Made by a program: the position numbers and the translations under genes. Shown here piece by piece: positions 53,032-61,340 of a stretch of DNA of 64,000 nucleotides. The notes under the pieces are model-generated. The model was not told the DNA's origin, did no database searches, and was given only the letters and a program-made list of their open reading frames with translations. Numbering within the stretch: the stretch's first letter is position 1; every line of letters begins with the position of its first letter. The DNA is from Fibrobacter sp. (lineage in GTDB: Bacteria > Fibrobacterota > Fibrobacteria > Fibrobacterales > Fibrobacteraceae): assembly GCA_017649565.1 (NCBI GenBank), contig JAGCGO010000030.1, positions 1-64,000 on the forward strand. The letters are read 5' to 3'.

Positions 53032-53224
53032 CCTCGTTATAAGCGTCGCATAGCTGCGTTGCAGAAATCCAATCGGCTCAGCAATGCAAGCATATAAATA
53101 TGCTTGCGCTGCGTTCGCCTCATAGATTTTCTCGACCCACTCGCCGTATTATTTATACGGCTTCGGGGTCTGCGGCTACTGAGGCTCTGTTTGCTTCTAG
53201 CTTCGGCTTGGTGTGTAAGCCTCG
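53032..53224. other. Structured non-coding element between convergent genes
   Basis: This 193-bp gap holds several inverted repeats. GCAAGCATAT (53086-53095) and ATATGCTTGC (53098-53107) form a 10-bp stem with a two-base loop; GCCGTAT (53143-53149) pairs with ATACGGC (53155-53161); and GAGGCT near 53181 pairs with AGCCTC at the right end. No frame is open across it. It may be a repetitive extragenic element or a convergent terminator region; no T tract follows the stems. Confidence 0.5.
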
Positions 53225-55294
53225 CTAAAGTCCCCGTTCCAGGCTATAGTCAGAAATCTTGAGCAATGTGTCGAGAGTCGCCGAAAGGAGGCTCTCTTCG
53301 TTTTGTAACTTGCCGGTGAGTTCGTTTTCCTGGCGCAGGTCGCTATCGGCGAAGATATGCGTTTCTTCTTGCGAGGGGTATTTCGCGATAAAGCGGTAAC
53401 CATCGAGACCGATGGCGGCGTAGCCGGAGTAGGCTCCCAGCGAAAGCCCCGCAAGTTCCTGCGGTGCGACAGCGGAATTTGCCGCAGAATCAATGGCAAG
53501 AGAATCGTTAGCAATGGTGTCGGCCTTTGCAACATTTCCGCGCAGCAGATTATGCCCCATAAATATGTTCGGCACGGCAAATCCGGCGAGTTCAAGCACG
53601 GTGGGCGCAATGTCTATCTGGGCTGCTGTCGTAGTGTCGTAAGCGGCTTCCAGGCCCTTCCCGTGGATGAAGAAGGGTATCCAGCTCACGTTCGAGAATC
53701 CGCCGCCGTTCATGGTGGACACGCCATTTTCGCCCAGGGGGAACCCGTGGTCGGCCATTATGATCACGTAGGTGTTCTTGTACCATTCCTCGTTTTCGAT
53801 GGCCCGGATAAAGCGGGCGAGTTGCCTGTCGGCGTAACCCATGGTCACGTTGATGCGCTCCTGCAAGGGCCTGTTCTTCTCTTCGTCGGTCATGCCTGCC
53901 GCGAAGTTGAAGGGGTAATGGTTGGAACGCGTCATGAGTGTGGCGAGGAAGGGCTTGCCCTCCTTGGAAAGCGTGTCGCGTACGTATTCGATGGCGTGGT
54001 CCATGAAGGTGGAGTCGTCTTCGCGTTCGCGGTTGTAGTGCAGCGCGGTGTACCACTTGGATGTCCATACGCCCAGGTTGTCCCAGGCGGGGTCGGCCGC
54101 CGACATGTAGTGCGTGCTGTAGCCGGAATCGGTGAGTGTGGATACAAAGCTCGGGAGCGTTATGTGCGCAAGGTCCGTGGCCTGCGCGAGGCGCGAATGG
54201 TGGGGGATGCCAAGGTGGGTCGAGAGGACTCCGCCCGTGGTGGGGACGCCGCTCGTGTGCATGCGCATCCATACGTGGGAATGTGCGGCGAGCGAGTCCA
54301 TGAATGGCGTGGGGGTGGGCTGAATCTGCGGGTTCATATAACCGACATTCAGGCCTCGCTGGGATTCCATGAGCACCAGGATGAAGTTCGGCTGCATCGC
54401 TCGCTGGGCCTTGAGCTTTTCGCTTTGTTGCAATGCCTGTGTCGGGACGCGGTAAAGCGGGAGACCGTTGCCGGCCTTGTCGCTAGAGAATTCCCAGAGG
54501 GAATCGCCTTCGATTCTCTGCCAAAGGTTCTGGTATGTAGTGCGGTAGGCGGCCAAATCGGCTTCCGCAAGGCCTTCGGCTTTTTCCGCTTCGAAGAGGT
54601 CCTTGTAGACTAGGGAGACGACCGGACGGAGCTTTGTCATGCGTGCGTTCCCTGTCCAGATGACATACACGAACAGGTACGAGGCGATGTAGAATATGAG
54701 CATCGCGATGACGGACTTTTTTACGTAGAATCCGTCGCTTGGGCGGTACCACTTGCAAAGGAGCCTGTAGAACCCGTAAGTCAGCGGGAGCATCAGCGCG
54801 AGCACGACGAACTGCAGGTAGGGCACGGAAAGATCGTTCGCCACGTAGTCGTAGAACATGGCTATAGAGGAGGTGTCCTTGTAGGTGTCCATGAGCCCGA
54901 AGGAAAGGTGCCCGCCCAGGAATCGCTGTACCTCGTTGTCGAGCAGCGTGAAGGGGAGGATGACGGCATGGAATGTCGCGTAAAGGATGGTCGTGACCTT
55001 GGCGACGGTGGCCGCCTGCGAAGCTTTCCCGGCAATTTTTGCGACAATGCAGCCTATGACGGCAAAGACGACGAGCGCATTCACGATCCACAGGAAATCA
55101 AGGCAGACGGCGTGGAAAATGAACCAGTCGGGCTTGCTGACGAACGGGAAACCGTAGGGGTTGCTGCGGAACAGGAGCATCACGCGCAGGACGATGTGCA
55201 TCGCCCAGGCGGCAAGCGAAATCAGGACAAGTTTCTGGAAAGGGGCGAAACTTGCTGCTGTTTTTTTCAGCAGGTTTAAAATATTCGGTTTCAT
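53225..55294 (-). CDS. LtaS-type sulfatase-fold membrane enzyme 4
   Basis: The 689-residue protein starts at the ATG that overlaps the stop of the glycosyltransferase gene (ATGA); a start six codons up lies inside that gene. Membrane helices occupy about 20-240, followed by a catalytic domain with FILVLMESQRGLNVG, the nucleophile segment HTSGVPTTGGVLSTHLG (G-x-P-T) and VIIMADHGFP. It is the last gene of a unit of primase-like gene, glycosyltransferase and this enzyme. Together with the three others it makes four LtaS-like genes within 11 kb. The donor group is not predictable from sequence. Confidence 0.86.
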   Translation of the reverse strand: MKPNILNLLKKTAASFAPFQKLVLISLAAWAMHIVLRVMLLFRSNPYGFPFVSKPDWFIFHAVCLDFLWIVNALVVFAVIGCIVAKIAGKASQAATVAKVTTILYATFHAVILPFTLLDNEVQRFLGGHLSFGLMDTYKDTSSIAMFYDYVANDLSVPYLQFVVLALMLPLTYGFYRLLCKWYRPSDGFYVKKSVIAMLIFYIASYLFVYVIWTGNARMTKLRPVVSLVYKDLFEAEKAEGLAEADLAAYRTTYQNLWQRIEGDSLWEFSSDKAGNGLPLYRVPTQALQQSEKLKAQRAMQPNFILVLMESQRGLNVGYMNPQIQPTPTPFMDSLAAHSHVWMRMHTSGVPTTGGVLSTHLGIPHHSRLAQATDLAHITLPSFVSTLTDSGYSTHYMSAADPAWDNLGVWTSKWYTALHYNREREDDSTFMDHAIEYVRDTLSKEGKPFLATLMTRSNHYPFNFAAGMTDEEKNRPLQERINVTMGYADRQLARFIRAIENEEWYKNTYVIIMADHGFPLGENGVSTMNGGGFSNVSWIPFFIHGKGLEAAYDTTTAAQIDIAPTVLELAGFAVPNIFMGHNLLRGNVAKADTIANDSLAIDSAANSAVAPQELAGLSLGAYSGYAAIGLDGYRFIAKYPSQEETHIFADSDLRQENELTGKLQNEESLLSATLDTLLKISDYSLERGL

Positions 55295-56475
55295 TCTGGG
55301 GTCTTGTTGCAAATTTGTCTGTACAGTTCCAGCTGGCGCTTGAAACAGTCGTCCCAGCTGAACTTCTCGGCGTAGGCGCGGGCCTTCTGTTTCATGCCCT
55401 GCATGTCGGAACGGTAAAGTTCCACGATGGCATCGGCGAGCGCTTCGGGGGTGCGTTCCTTGAGGATTGTCCCGGCTCCCGATTCCGTCACGTGCTCGAA
55501 TGCGGCGCCTGCGGCGGCTCCGACCTGGGCGTTCCCGCTGGCCATGCTCTCGAGGATCGAAAGTCCGAAGGTTTCCCAGCCCGAGAGTGCGAGTCCCAAA
55601 TCGACACTGGCATAGTAGCGGGCCATTTCGTCAACAGAGTTCACGAAACCGATGTAGCGTACGTGCTCGTACTTCTTGGCTGCCTCTTGCACCAGCGGGA
55701 GGCTCGGCCCTGTGCCCGCGAAAGTGATGGCGGGTTCGTGGCCCAGTCTTTGGGTGAGGATGTCGTAGGCTCCCAGCAAAAGGTCGATCCCTTTTTCCTT
55801 GCAGAGCCTGTGCGGGAAGAACATGGTGAGCCGTTCGGGGTTGCCCGCCTTGAGTTCGTTTACGAGCGCCTCGTCGCGCTTTGTGGGCGAGAACATGTTG
55901 ATGTCGCATCCCAGCGGAATCCAGCGCGGGTCAGGCAGTCCGTTCTTGCGGAGGCGTGCCATGGCTTCCTTGGACGATGCCTGGATGCAGTCGAATCCCT
56001 TGAATTCCTTGCGGGCGTACCAGAAGGCTTCCTTGCGGGCGAACGTCCCGGCACCGACGCCGAGCTTCTTTGCCACCGGGCGACCCACATAGGTCACGGG
56101 GAAGTCCGCATGCCAGAAACCGACCAGCTTGGATTCGGGGCTAGCTCGCCTTGCAGCCCGGCGGACGACGGTCGGCAAGATGTAGGGGGATCCCACCTCG
56201 ATGATGTCGGGCTTGTACTTGGCAAGCACGGGCTCCACCTGTGAGCGTTTCCATATAAAGCGGTATTCCCAGTTGCCCGGGAACTTGAACGCCTGTACAT
56301 GCTCGATGATCAGGCCTTCGCTGCGTACTTCCGTGAAAGTCTTCGAGTCGGGCATCACGAAAACGGAGAGGGCTTCCTTCTGCTTTTCGTAGAAAGCCAT
56401 CTTCTGCAGGTGATAACGTCGGACTCCGCCTCCGGACGGACTCCAGAAATTGTTGATATCGACTACGGTTAGCAT
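55291..56475 (-). CDS. GT4-family glycosyltransferase (lipid glycosyltransferase-like)
   Basis: The 394-residue protein has a GT-B fold. The N-terminus reads VVDINNFWSPSGGGVRRYHLQK, where the Gly-rich loop is typical of GT4. The nucleotide-sugar domain shows FFPHRLCKEKGIDLLLGAYDIL, ITFAGTGPSLPLV and LALSGWETFGLSILESMASGNAQVG with the E-x7-E pair. GT4 enzymes of this type often glycosylate lipids such as diacylglycerol or phosphatidylinositol. The start codon overlaps the previous stop (TAATG), and the stop overlaps the start of the LtaS-like gene, so the three genes are coupled. Confidence 0.88.
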   Translation of the reverse strand: MLTVVDINNFWSPSGGGVRRYHLQKMAFYEKQKEALSVFVMPDSKTFTEVRSEGLIIEHVQAFKFPGNWEYRFIWKRSQVEPVLAKYKPDIIEVGSPYILPTVVRRAARRASPESKLVGFWHADFPVTYVGRPVAKKLGVGAGTFARKEAFWYARKEFKGFDCIQASSKEAMARLRKNGLPDPRWIPLGCDINMFSPTKRDEALVNELKAGNPERLTMFFPHRLCKEKGIDLLLGAYDILTQRLGHEPAITFAGTGPSLPLVQEAAKKYEHVRYIGFVNSVDEMARYYASVDLGLALSGWETFGLSILESMASGNAQVGAAAGAAFEHVTESGAGTILKERTPEALADAIVELYRSDMQGMKQKARAYAEKFSWDDCFKRQLELYRQICNKTPE

Positions 56476-58361
56476 TAGACTTCTTTCATCTTGTTGGAAA
56501 GCGGGTGCATCTCCAGGTAGCCTTCGTAAAGGTGGTTCGCGCCGAGCCGCTTGGAATTGACGGAGAGGAACAGGTTGCCGCCCTTGGATTCGAGCCAGTA
56601 AATGGCGTCGGAATCGCGGAGGTAGGGCCTGGGGCCTTCAAGCCCCTGTTCGTTCCTCACGAGTTCTCCTCCGAGGAATAGCGGAATGTCGAGTGCCTTG
56701 TAGATGTCCAGCATGACCGAGGAACGCCGCTCGTGGATGTCGACGAGGTCCGGACGGTCGGAAATCTTCATGTGGTCGATACCGTCGATGATGACAACCA
56801 GGTCGGGGTGCTCCTTCTGCTCGTCCTTCAAGACAGAGAGCATTTCCGTGTTGTCGAACGACGGCTGGTCTTCCCAGATTTCGAGGCGGTTGTTGCGGAC
56901 ATAGGATATCAGTTCCTTGGTCGTCTCGAGGATTTTCTGGTTGATCTGTTCGTCGGCGTTCTGCTTCCTCACGGTGAGCACGGATTCGCCGATCGTCATC
57001 GCGACGAGCTTGTCGAAAATCTGACGGCGCGGGGTCTCCAGCGCAATGTAGATGAGCTTGAGTTTCGGGTTGCTCCTGATGAGGTCAAGCGCTATGCTGG
57101 AAAGGAAAGATGTCTTGAGTCCGAAAGGTTCTGCGGACACGTAGAAGCAACCGGATTGGATGCCGTCGATTTCTTTTGCAAGCCTGGGGAAATCCGAGAG
57201 CGTGTAGCCCACGTTCACGTCGGGCGGGCAGCCCATGGCCGTGTCGAAATTCTCCTTGATGTCCTGGAGGAGCATGGAACGGCGGTGCGTGTGGATGGTA
57301 TCCTCTTCGGTATGTGCAATCAGGGACAGGAGTTCGTCTGCACCGTTCTTGCGCACAACCTGGTCCACGGTCTCGTCCTTGGGGAGAATGATGGACTTGA
57401 AACGCAGACCGATCTCTTCGGCCATTTTCAGGTAGCGCTGGACGCGGTATTCCTGGGTGCGGCGGTTCGGTTCCCTGCGGAGAATAAGGGTGACGGTCTC
57501 GGCACCGCAGGCCTTGAGCTTGAGCAGGTGACTCTGCGTGACTTCCTGGTACATGGTCGAGACAACACCGGGGATGCCGGCGAGGTCGGCCGTGAGCGCG
57601 TCGAAGAAGCCTTCGACAATGACAGGCTTCTCGTTTTCCGGCTGGATGTTGAAAGGGATGTCGCACGGGCCGGACGCATACGATACGTAGGCGTGGCTGT
57701 GCATGTTGTCGTCGATAAGCCTGCCGAAGACGGAGTGGATGAGTCCCTTGGAATTGCGCGCGGGAATGGTGATGCGCGGTTCATGGTAGGCTTCGAGGTT
57801 GTCAAGGTAAAAACGGATCTGGTGGCGTTCGACGCCCGAGAGCAGGCAGTAGCTTGCGAACGGTTCCGGGTCGCCGCTGTAGTAGCCGATGCCGTAGAGC
57901 TGCGCCTGGCCGATATTCCAGCCGCGCTTGGCGAGGTATTCTGCAGAAGAGGGGCTCTTGCATGCAGCCCAGTGGCAATAGCGGACAAAGCATTCTAGAA
58001 CTTTGGACTTCTCGCCGCCGACTTCGCGTATCCAGGGATGTTCGTCTTGGAAGGTGTCGGGGGCCTGTTCCTGCTCCTGCTCTCCGAGAAAGTCGATTGC
58101 TTCGGCACGTGCGGCGGGTTCTTCGAGACCGTTGAAACGGCTGCGCATGACGAACTCGACGAGGTCACCGTCGGCTCCGCATTGGAGGCAACGGTAGCGC
58201 CAGTATCCGAGCGCGTCGTAGAAGAACAGCGAGGTCTCTTCGGGGGCGTGGAACGGGCAGCAGGCAATCAGGTTGCGTCCCCAGCGGCTCAGGGGAATGC
58301 CCAGCTGGCGCGGGTGCGTCTTGGTTTTTATGAGTCCAGCGCGTTCTTGGTCTAAAAGCAT
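56475..58361 (-). CDS. Primase-helicase-like fusion with altered TOPRIM motif
   Basis: The 628-residue protein has three parts. An N-terminal CHC2-type zinc finger is visible as ACCPFH (Cys35, His38) and CLQCG (Cys58, Cys61). A TOPRIM-like domain contains PVIVEGFFDAL (about 245-256), but the D-x-D motif expected after a hydrophobic strand is replaced by LILRREPNR (about 290). A RecA/DnaB-type ATPase follows, with the P-loop remnant EPFGLKTSF (about 415), YIALETPRRQIFDKLVAMTIGE and Walker B LVVIIDGIDHMK. This order matches T7 gp4/Twinkle-type primase-helicases. A Shine-Dalgarno GAGG is present. It is co-transcribed with a glycosyltransferase. No phage genes are near. Whether primase activity remains is doubtful. 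Confidence 0.8.
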   Translation of the reverse strand: MLLDQERAGLIKTKTHPRQLGIPLSRWGRNLIACCPFHAPEETSLFFYDALGYWRYRCLQCGADGDLVEFVMRSRFNGLEEPAARAEAIDFLGEQEQEQAPDTFQDEHPWIREVGGEKSKVLECFVRYCHWAACKSPSSAEYLAKRGWNIGQAQLYGIGYYSGDPEPFASYCLLSGVERHQIRFYLDNLEAYHEPRITIPARNSKGLIHSVFGRLIDDNMHSHAYVSYASGPCDIPFNIQPENEKPVIVEGFFDALTADLAGIPGVVSTMYQEVTQSHLLKLKACGAETVTLILRREPNRRTQEYRVQRYLKMAEEIGLRFKSIILPKDETVDQVVRKNGADELLSLIAHTEEDTIHTHRRSMLLQDIKENFDTAMGCPPDVNVGYTLSDFPRLAKEIDGIQSGCFYVSAEPFGLKTSFLSSIALDLIRSNPKLKLIYIALETPRRQIFDKLVAMTIGESVLTVRKQNADEQINQKILETTKELISYVRNNRLEIWEDQPSFDNTEMLSVLKDEQKEHPDLVVIIDGIDHMKISDRPDLVDIHERRSSVMLDIYKALDIPLFLGGELVRNEQGLEGPRPYLRDSDAIYWLESKGGNLFLSVNSKRLGANHLYEGYLEMHPLSNKMKEV

Positions 58362-58471
58362 AATGAACCTCGTTCCGTCAACAGAAAAACAGGATTGCCC
58401 TAGTGAACAATTTAATAAAATTTTTAGTTTTAAGACTACACTTTTTGAACTTGCTTTTGGATGGTTAACGC

Positions 58472-59056
58472 ATGATTGTTCTTGGGATAGATCCGGGTTC
58501 CGTGAATACGGGATACGCCTTTGTCGACGCCTGCGGCACGGATTTCCGCGTGCTGGAATATGGCGCCCTGCATGCTCCCAAGAACCGTTCCTTCGAGGAC
58601 CGCCTCTTGCATATCGTCGACTCGCTGGAATTGCTTATGGACAAGTACCAGCCCGAAATGCTCGGCATGGAAAGCGCATTCGTGGCCGTCAATGCCCGCA
58701 GTGCCCTTGTGCTGGGCCATGTCCGCGGGGCCATCCTTGTCGCCTGCAAAAAGAGGGGCATGTCCTTCTCGGAATTTCCGCCATCTACGATCAAGCAGGC
58801 CGTGACCGGCAAGGGAAACGCGTCCAAGGAACACGTGGCCAACATGATCTATGCAAGGCTCGGCATCGCGCCCGAAAAGGTGCTTCTCGACGCGACCGAT
58901 GCCCTCGCCATTGCCTGGACAACGGCAAACCCGAACCCGGTTTCCGAGGCACTGCTTTCGAAGGGCGGCTCCAGGAAGAGTGCGTCCAGGAAACGTCGTG
59001 CGACGGTGAATGAATGGAAAAGTCTGATAGAGAAGATGGGAGGGGTATGCCCGTGA
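58472..59056 (+). CDS. ruvC: Crossover junction endodeoxyribonuclease RuvC
   Basis: RuvC resolves Holliday junctions together with RuvAB. The 194-residue protein carries the four acidic residues Asp7 (GIDPGSVNTGYA), Glu67 (GMESAF), Asp140 and Asp143 (LLDATDALAIAWT). The C-terminus is longer than in E. coli and basic (KGGSRKSASRKRRA). It is divergent from the primase-like gene with a 110-bp gap, and its stop overlaps the start of the peptidase gene. ruvA and ruvB are not in the window. Confidence 0.96.
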   Translation: MIVLGIDPGSVNTGYAFVDACGTDFRVLEYGALHAPKNRSFEDRLLHIVDSLELLMDKYQPEMLGMESAFVAVNARSALVLGHVRGAILVACKKRGMSFSEFPPSTIKQAVTGKGNASKEHVANMIYARLGIAPEKVLLDATDALAIAWTTANPNPVSEALLSKGGSRKSASRKRRATVNEWKSLIEKMGGVCP

Positions 59057-59721
59057 ATTTATTGCCATACGGTCTTGGGACTCCTGACCTTGTCCCTGTC
59101 GGGGACTACAATGTCCACCGGGATGTCGTTCCCTACCTGGATAAGTTGTCTGCTCTGGCTGCGGAACGGGGTTTCAAGCTGAGGATAGAATCGGCGTACC
59201 GCTCATTCGAACGCCAGCTTTCTATCTGGAACCGCAAGGCGCGCGGCGAACTGCCTTTGCTTTCGGCAGAAGGTGTACCGATGCCTGTCCCGAGCGACGA
59301 GGAAGAGCTGATGTATGCCATCCTTACGTGGTCTGCGTTGCCGGGGGCGAGCCGCCATCACTTGGGCTCCGACCTCGACATTGTCGATGCGAACGCCTGT
59401 CCCGAAAATTACGAGGTGCAGCTCACGCCTGCCGAATGTGACGGGATGTTTGCGCCGTTCCACTCTTTCCTGGACGAAGTCTTCGGTGCCGGGGAAGAAA
59501 CCTCGTTCGGCTTCAACCGTGTGTTTGTTCCGGGACGCGGGAAGATCCGCCCGGAGCGCTGGCATGTCGCGCACTTGCCTACATCGCGTAAGCTGCTGGA
59601 CGCTTTCTCAATTGATACGCTGCGCCACATTTACGAAACGACCGACATTGCCTGCAAGCGTGTCATCTTGGCCCGGCTGGATTCCCTGGCCGAGGATTAC
59701 ATCTACCCTTACTTTATATGA
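59047..59721 (+). CDS. VanY-like D,D- or L,D-carboxypeptidase (LAS family)
   Basis: The protein of about 224 residues has the LAS/VanY zinc peptidase motifs: SAYRSFERQLSIW, then ASRHHLGSDLDIVD with the His and Asp ligands, and the last His in RWHVAHLP. Such enzymes trim peptidoglycan stem peptides. No signal peptide is seen, so it may be cytoplasmic or leave by another way. The start is ambiguous: ATG at 59047, ATG at 59014 inside ruvC, or GTG at 59053 overlapping the ruvC stop; a GGGAGGGG lies at 59038-59045. The stop overlaps the next start (ATGA). Confidence 0.85.
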   Translation: MPVNLLPYGLGTPDLVPVGDYNVHRDVVPYLDKLSALAAERGFKLRIESAYRSFERQLSIWNRKARGELPLLSAEGVPMPVPSDEEELMYAILTWSALPGASRHHLGSDLDIVDANACPENYEVQLTPAECDGMFAPFHSFLDEVFGAGEETSFGFNRVFVPGRGKIRPERWHVAHLPTSRKLLDAFSIDTLRHIYETTDIACKRVILARLDSLAEDYIYPYFI

Positions 59722-60425
59722 TGCAGCTAGACTTTTCCCCCGAGAATCGTGGCGTGATCCGCCAGAAGTCAGAGATGTACGGTCGCTCCGTGCTCGGGGC
59801 CCCTCTGCAGTATTTCCCGGCCTCGGGAAGTACGGAGCTTCTTGTCGTTGCCGGAATCCACGGGGAAGAACCCGAGACGACGTTTTTGCTGAGCCGTTCC
59901 GTGCGCCATTTGCCGCAAGCTCTGGAGCATACCGCTGTCGTGCTGTGCGCCAATCCGGACGGGATGGCCCTGGGGACGCGCGGCAATGCGTCGGGTGTCG
60001 ACCTCAACCGGAATTTTTCGACATCGAACTGGAAGCAGGGGAGTGTCGGTTCCCGCTCCGTGTTGGAACGTGCTCGCGATACGATGCTTTCCGCCGGGAC
60101 ATCGCCTGCGAGTGAGCCGGAAACCTGTGCGCTGCTGGATCTGGTAAAGAACTTGCGCCCCAGGTCCATCCTGTCGATACATGCTCCGTTGGGATGCCTG
60201 GACGCCCCGGAAAGGACCCCGCTGGTTGCGGCCCTGCAGGATGTGTTTGGCCTGCCCTGGGTCCCCGATGTCGGGTACGAGACTCCGGGTAGCCTCGGAA
60301 CATGGTGCAACGAAAACGGCACCGAATGCGTTACGCTTGAATTGCCCAGGATGTCGCTGGAAATGCTATACGACCGCTATGGCGAGGCCTTCGCCCGGTT
60401 CCTGGCTGGCCCCGTTCCGCGCTAG
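59718..60425 (+). CDS. mpaA: M14-family zinc carboxypeptidase, MpaA-like murein peptide amidase
   Basis: The 235-residue protein has the zinc motif HxxE as VVAGIHGEEPE (His48, Glu51), CANPDGMALGTRGNASGVDLNRNF for substrate binding, a third zinc ligand in SIHAPLGCLD, and catalytic glutamate near VTLELPRMS. MpaA cleaves the gamma-D-Glu-diaminopimelate bond in peptidoglycan recycling. It follows a VanY-like peptidase with overlapping codons, which supports a role in muropeptide turnover. Its TAG stop and the stop of the convergent pssA share the palindrome CTAG. Confidence 0.88.
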   Translation: MMQLDFSPENRGVIRQKSEMYGRSVLGAPLQYFPASGSTELLVVAGIHGEEPETTFLLSRSVRHLPQALEHTAVVLCANPDGMALGTRGNASGVDLNRNFSTSNWKQGSVGSRSVLERARDTMLSAGTSPASEPETCALLDLVKNLRPRSILSIHAPLGCLDAPERTPLVAALQDVFGLPWVPDVGYETPGSLGTWCNENGTECVTLELPRMSLEMLYDRYGEAFARFLAGPVPR

Positions 60426-61234
60426 GCGGCCTTTTCTTTTTCCGCCTTGGCTTCGGCGATAATCTTCTTGCGGTTGATGAGTCCGACGGCAAGGCCGATG
60501 GTCAGGTAGCCACCGACAAGGAGCAGCAGGTATTCGTACAGGAACGGGATAGTGTCCGTGACGAAGAAGAAGGCGCTAATATAGGTGATGACGATGAGTA
60601 TCGCCTGGAACGTATTGAAAATCTTGTTCTTGCGCGGCTGGAGTTTCGGCAGGAACACGGGGCTCACCATCAGGATGCCGGTGACGAACAGGATGGCAAC
60701 GGGGAGGAACAGCGCTGCAGAATCCGCACCGTCGAACAGTCCGCGGGACTTGAAGAACACGATGGTGATGGCATTGATGGCACCGGCGAATGTCGAGGGC
60801 ACGCCGGAAAAGTGGTGGTGGTACGTATCGGAGTCCAGTGCATTGTACTTGGCGAGTCGCATGGCAGCGCAGAGCACGTAGATGCTGAACACGACAATCA
60901 AAAGTGCAAAGTGGGACTGGAACCATTCGGGAGCGAATCCCTTGTAGGCGTACAAGATGCAGAATGCGGGGGCGACACCGAAGGCAATCAGGTCGGCAAG
61001 GCTGTCGAACTGGGCGCCGAACTCGGAACTGGCGTTGACCAGTCGGGCGGCGAAACCGTCGAGCTTGTCAAAGAGAACGCAGAGCAAGATGAAGTAGGCG
61101 CTCATGCGGATGGTGTCCGTCCCGGGTGACGTAAAGCTGTCAAAGGAGCCAGTTGCCCAGCATATGGCGAAAACGCCGAGCATGAAGTTGAGGCTTGTAA
61201 ATGCATTCGGGAATATATAGCGGAACTTGCTCAC
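60422..61234 (-). CDS. pssA: CDP-diacylglycerol-serine O-phosphatidyltransferase
   Basis: The enzyme makes phosphatidylserine, the precursor of phosphatidylethanolamine. The start is the GTG at 61232-61234, five bases behind AAGGAG; an upstream ATG would add 21 residues with poor composition. The 270-residue integral membrane protein has the CDP-alcohol phosphotransferase signature DGFAARLVNASSEFGAQFDSLAD (G-x3-D-x3-D spacing) in DKLDG...FDSLADLIAFGVAP, and several helices. A -10 box TATTTT lies about 30 bases upstream. The C-terminus is Lys/Glu-rich. The gene converges with mpaA and overlaps its stop by four bases. Confidence 0.93.
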   Translation of the reverse strand: MSKFRYIFPNAFTSLNFMLGVFAICWATGSFDSFTSPGTDTIRMSAYFILLCVLFDKLDGFAARLVNASSEFGAQFDSLADLIAFGVAPAFCILYAYKGFAPEWFQSHFALLIVVFSIYVLCAAMRLAKYNALDSDTYHHHFSGVPSTFAGAINAITIVFFKSRGLFDGADSAALFLPVAILFVTGILMVSPVFLPKLQPRKNKIFNTFQAILIVITYISAFFFVTDTIPFLYEYLLLLVGGYLTIGLAVGLINRKKIIAEAKAEKEKAA

Positions 61235-61286
61235 GGGGACTCCTTTGTAGGGTACTCCGAAAATATAAAAAAAACTGGAGACATCA

Positions 61287-61316
61287 AAAAAAGACATCTG
61301 GATAGATGTCTTTTTT
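61287..61316. terminator. Bidirectional-looking terminator
   Basis: AAAAAAGACATCT (61287-61299) and AGATGTCTTTTTT (61304-61316) form a perfect 13-bp stem with a four-base loop. It ends the transcript of the binding-protein gene on the minus strand, 24 bases after its stop. Confidence 0.9.
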
Positions 61317-61340
61317 AAGGAATCGTTGTGTCCTAAACTT

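Noticed and set aside
53032-53224. tRNA-like or riboswitch element
   Set aside because: The stems do not form a cloverleaf or any riboswitch fold I know, and no acceptor or anticodon arm can be drawn.
56475-58361. Prophage or plasmid replication gene
   Set aside because: No integrase, capsid, terminase or attachment-site-like repeats are nearby, and the gene is in overlap with cellular glycosyltransferase and LtaS-like genes.
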